A stretch of DNA of 16,980 nt from CAYJKB01 sp964370625 (lineage in GTDB: Bacteria > Bacillota > Clostridia > Oscillospirales > Butyricicoccaceae). Below, in pieces: positions 15,303 through 16,980 of the stretch; position 1 is the stretch's first letter; the number at the start of each line of letters is the position of its first letter. The notes below the pieces were generated by a model that searched no databases, was not told where the DNA came from, and saw nothing but the letters and a program-made list of their open reading frames with translations. The translations under genes and the position numbers were made by a program. The stretch lies in assembly GCA_964370625.1 (NCBI GenBank), contig CAYJKB010000046.1:1-16980 (forward strand), given 5' to 3'.

Positions 15303-16756
15303 TATTCGTCAAGACCCCTTTCAAATATGTTTTTCTCATGAGTAGTTGGTATGCTAGCTGGATATTTACCGGTAAAGCAACCGTTACAAAATCCAACTTT
15401 CGACCCACGAGCAATTTTATTTACAGCCGAAGTTGATAAATAACCTACGCTATCAGCTCCGATAATATCAGCAATTTCTTGTTCAGTTCTACCAACTGCG
15501 ATAAGGTCATTTTGGTCAGGTACGTCTGTACCAAAATAACATGGGTATAAAAATGCAGGTGCAGAAGAACGAACGTGAACTTCTGTCGCTCCAGCGTCAC
15601 GAAGTAGACGAACAATTCTAGCACAAGTTGTACCACGAACGATAGAGTCATCAACCATAACAACACGTTTGCCACGCACAGCTTCTTTAAGTGCATTAAG
15701 CTTAATTTTAACAGAACGCTCACGCTTTGCTTGGCCTGGCTGAATAAATGTACGTGCTATATAACGGTTTTTGATAAAACCAACACCATAAGGTATACCA
15801 GAAGTTTTAGAATAACCAATAGCAGCCGGAATACCACTATCAGGTACACCGATAACTACATCAGCACCAACAGCATGTTCAAGTGCTAAAAACTTACCAG
15901 CCTCTTGACGTGCCATTTCAACAGAAACCCCATCGATTACACTATCAGGACGTGCAAAGTAGATATGTTCAAACACACAAAGAGAACTTTCAGCTTCAAT
16001 ACCACAGTGGAAAGAACGTAATTCCCCATCTTCTACTATAACGATTTCACCAGGCTCTACATCACGAACAAATTCAGCATCTAGCGCATCTAGTGCACAA
16101 GTTTCTGATGAGAAAATATAGCTGTTTTTTAGCTTACCGATACATAGCGGTCTAAACCCATGAGGGTCACGAGCAGCAATCATTTTTCTAGGACTCATAA
16201 CAATAATTGAATATGACCCTTCAAGACGTTTCATTGCATTTTGCACAGCTTCTTCAATGCTACTGCATTTAACACGTTCTTTAACTATTGTATGTGCTAA
16301 TACTTCTGTATCTGTAGTAGAACGGAAAATTCCACCAGCAAGCTCATATTCACGACGAAGCTCGAAAGAGTTTGTAAGTGCACCGTTATGAACAACAGCC
16401 ATATTACCTTTAATATGTGTAATTGCGATAGGTTGAGCGTTTTCACGAACTTGTACACCCATAGTAGAATATCTACAGTGACCGATACCAATATTACCCT
16501 CAAGAGAGTTTACTGTACTTTCTTTGAAAACATCTGTAACTAAACCTATATCTTTATGACATTTGATTATACCTTTATTGTTAACAGCGATACCACAAGC
16601 CTCTTGACCTCTGTGCTGAAGTGCAAAAAGTGCTGTATGAATTTCATGTGCTGCACTGATATTATCATCTTTTGCACCATAAATCCCAAATACACCACAT
16701 TCTTCGTGAAGTTTATCAAATGGCATATCGGATTTTTTTGTCATTTTATATTTCAT
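15302..16756 (-). CDS. purF: Amidophosphoribosyltransferase PurF, [4Fe-4S] Bacillus type
   Basis: A 484-residue enzyme for the committing step of purine synthesis: PRPP plus glutamine to phosphoribosylamine. The Ntn-type glutaminase nucleophile is C20 in 'EECGVFG', so the first 19 residues look like a propeptide removed by self-cleavage. The phosphoribosyltransferase PRPP loop is 'VVMVDDSIVRGTT' at 365-377. The four cluster cysteines of the Bacillus class are present: C260 ('LCVFEHIYFARPDS'), C406 ('YPCYFGTD'), and C457 and C460 ('FCNGCF'). The cluster makes the class oxygen-sensitive, which fits an anaerobe. AAGGAG at 16763-16768 lies 6 bases before the ATG. A palindrome abuts this site and a repeat half-unit lies upstream, both possibly regulatory. 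First gene of the purFMNH unit. Confidence 0.97.
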   Translation of the reverse strand: MKYKMTKKSDMPFDKLHEECGVFGIYGAKDDNISAAHEIHTALFALQHRGQEACGIAVNNKGIIKCHKDIGLVTDVFKESTVNSLEGNIGIGHCRYSTMGVQVRENAQPIAITHIKGNMAVVHNGALTNSFELRREYELAGGIFRSTTDTEVLAHTIVKERVKCSSIEEAVQNAMKRLEGSYSIIVMSPRKMIAARDPHGFRPLCIGKLKNSYIFSSETCALDALDAEFVRDVEPGEIVIVEDGELRSFHCGIEAESSLCVFEHIYFARPDSVIDGVSVEMARQEAGKFLALEHAVGADVVIGVPDSGIPAAIGYSKTSGIPYGVGFIKNRYIARTFIQPGQAKRERSVKIKLNALKEAVRGKRVVMVDDSIVRGTTCARIVRLLRDAGATEVHVRSSAPAFLYPCYFGTDVPDQNDLIAVGRTEQEIADIIGADSVGYLSTSAVNKIARGSKVGFCNGCFTGKYPASIPTTHEKNIFERGLDE

Positions 16757-16766
16757 TATTGACTCC

Positions 16767-16784
16767 TTTAACTTGCAAGTTAAA
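16767..16784. promoter_or_regulatory. 18-base perfect palindrome overlapping the purF ribosome binding site
   Basis: TTTAACTTGCAAGTTAAA is a perfect palindrome whose gene-proximal end shares its last bases with the AAGGAG of purF on the minus strand. As DNA it could be an operator for a dimeric regulator; as RNA it gives a 7-bp stem with a TGCA loop that ties up part of the ribosome binding site. It does not resemble the Bacillus PurBox. Function inferred only. Confidence 0.5.
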
Positions 16785-16843
16785 TAAATTATTGGTTCTT
16801 TAATGTTATGTTTTTGCTTTTAATATAATTTCTTTTTTCTTTG

Positions 16844-16980
16844 CCTTTATATTTCATCTTCGACGAATGGATTTTTGTATACCTAAATATACTTTTCTTT
16901 TCGATACTTGTTAAGCGACAAGTATCCAAACGCTTTTATTTTTTGGACTTGTCAAAAAATAAAATTAAAATCGCTTTGCT
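16844..16980 (+). repeat. Third half-unit of the structured repeat, cut by the window end
   Basis: It aligns with the right half-unit of the purH-purD element (reverse complement) over its whole visible length: CCTTTATAT (16844-16852), a hairpin C equivalent (16853-16867), ATGGATTTTT, then hairpin B GATACTTGT/ACAAGTATC (16903-16911 with 16918-16926), spacer CAAACGC (16927-16933), hairpin A of 12 bp (16934-16945 with 16953-16964, loop GACTTGT) and tail AAAATCGCTTT (16967-16977). From CCTTTATAT to the tail end it spans about 134 bases, against about 131 in the right half-unit. The rest lies outside the window. Confidence 0.78.
16886..16914 (-). promoter_or_regulatory. Candidate purF promoter inside the repeat half-unit
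   Basis: On the minus strand TTAACA (16914-16909) and TATATT (16891-16886) are 17 bases apart. The -35 box lies in the loop and inner stem of hairpin B. Transcription from here would give a purF leader of roughly 120 bases containing the hairpin C equivalent and the palindrome at the ribosome binding site. The boxes are only a fair match. Confidence 0.4.

Noticed and set aside
16757..16980. Purine, PRPP or ZTP riboswitch in the purF leader
   Set aside because: None of the conserved cores of these riboswitches could be found on the minus strand; the folds present belong to the repeat half-unit and the short palindrome.

Overview
The window is AT-rich (roughly two thirds A+T) with strong AGGAGG-type ribosome binding sites, TTGACA/TATAAT-like promoters and a Bacillota-type gene set: [4Fe-4S] PurF with a propeptide, PadR with its permease-prefix partner, MsrAB, CpXC protein and TrkA/TrkH. 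It looks like a chromosomal segment of an anaerobic Clostridia member, probably a gut Oscillospirales or Lachnospirales relative. The taxon is inferred from gene content and style only.

Left part, plus strand (105-8885). It holds a small flavin split-barrel protein; an unrecognised 32-residue peptide gene with its own ribosome binding site and terminator; a trkA-trkH potassium uptake operon that continues into a KAP-family P-loop NTPase; a padR / permease-prefix membrane protein / DUF4097 operon whose promoter sits inside a palindromic operator; and a membrane-anchored fused methionine sulfoxide reductase, MsrAB. Rho-independent terminators at 781, 5541, 7559 and 8931 separate these units.

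Right part, minus strand (8980-16756). This is a purine biosynthesis cluster read right to left: purF, purM, purN, purH, a 685-base gap, purD, then a disordered basic protein and a CpXC-domain protein. PurF makes phosphoribosylamine from PRPP and glutamine, PurD and PurN carry it to FGAR, PurM closes AIR, and PurH performs the last two steps to IMP. The genes purF to purN overlap or touch, and a hairpin terminator follows purH.

The most unusual content is non-coding. The gap between purH and purD is filled by an element of about 560 bases made of two diverged, colinear half-units in inverted orientation. A third half-unit lies directly upstream of purF and runs off the window end. Each half-unit carries two strong hairpins whose stem sequences differ between copies while pairing is kept (compensatory changes), with conserved loops, spacer and tail. 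It resembles a REPIN/BIME-like or MITE-like structured repeat, and the copy near purF may supply part of the purF promoter and leader. No CRISPR array, tRNA, rRNA or transposase gene was seen.
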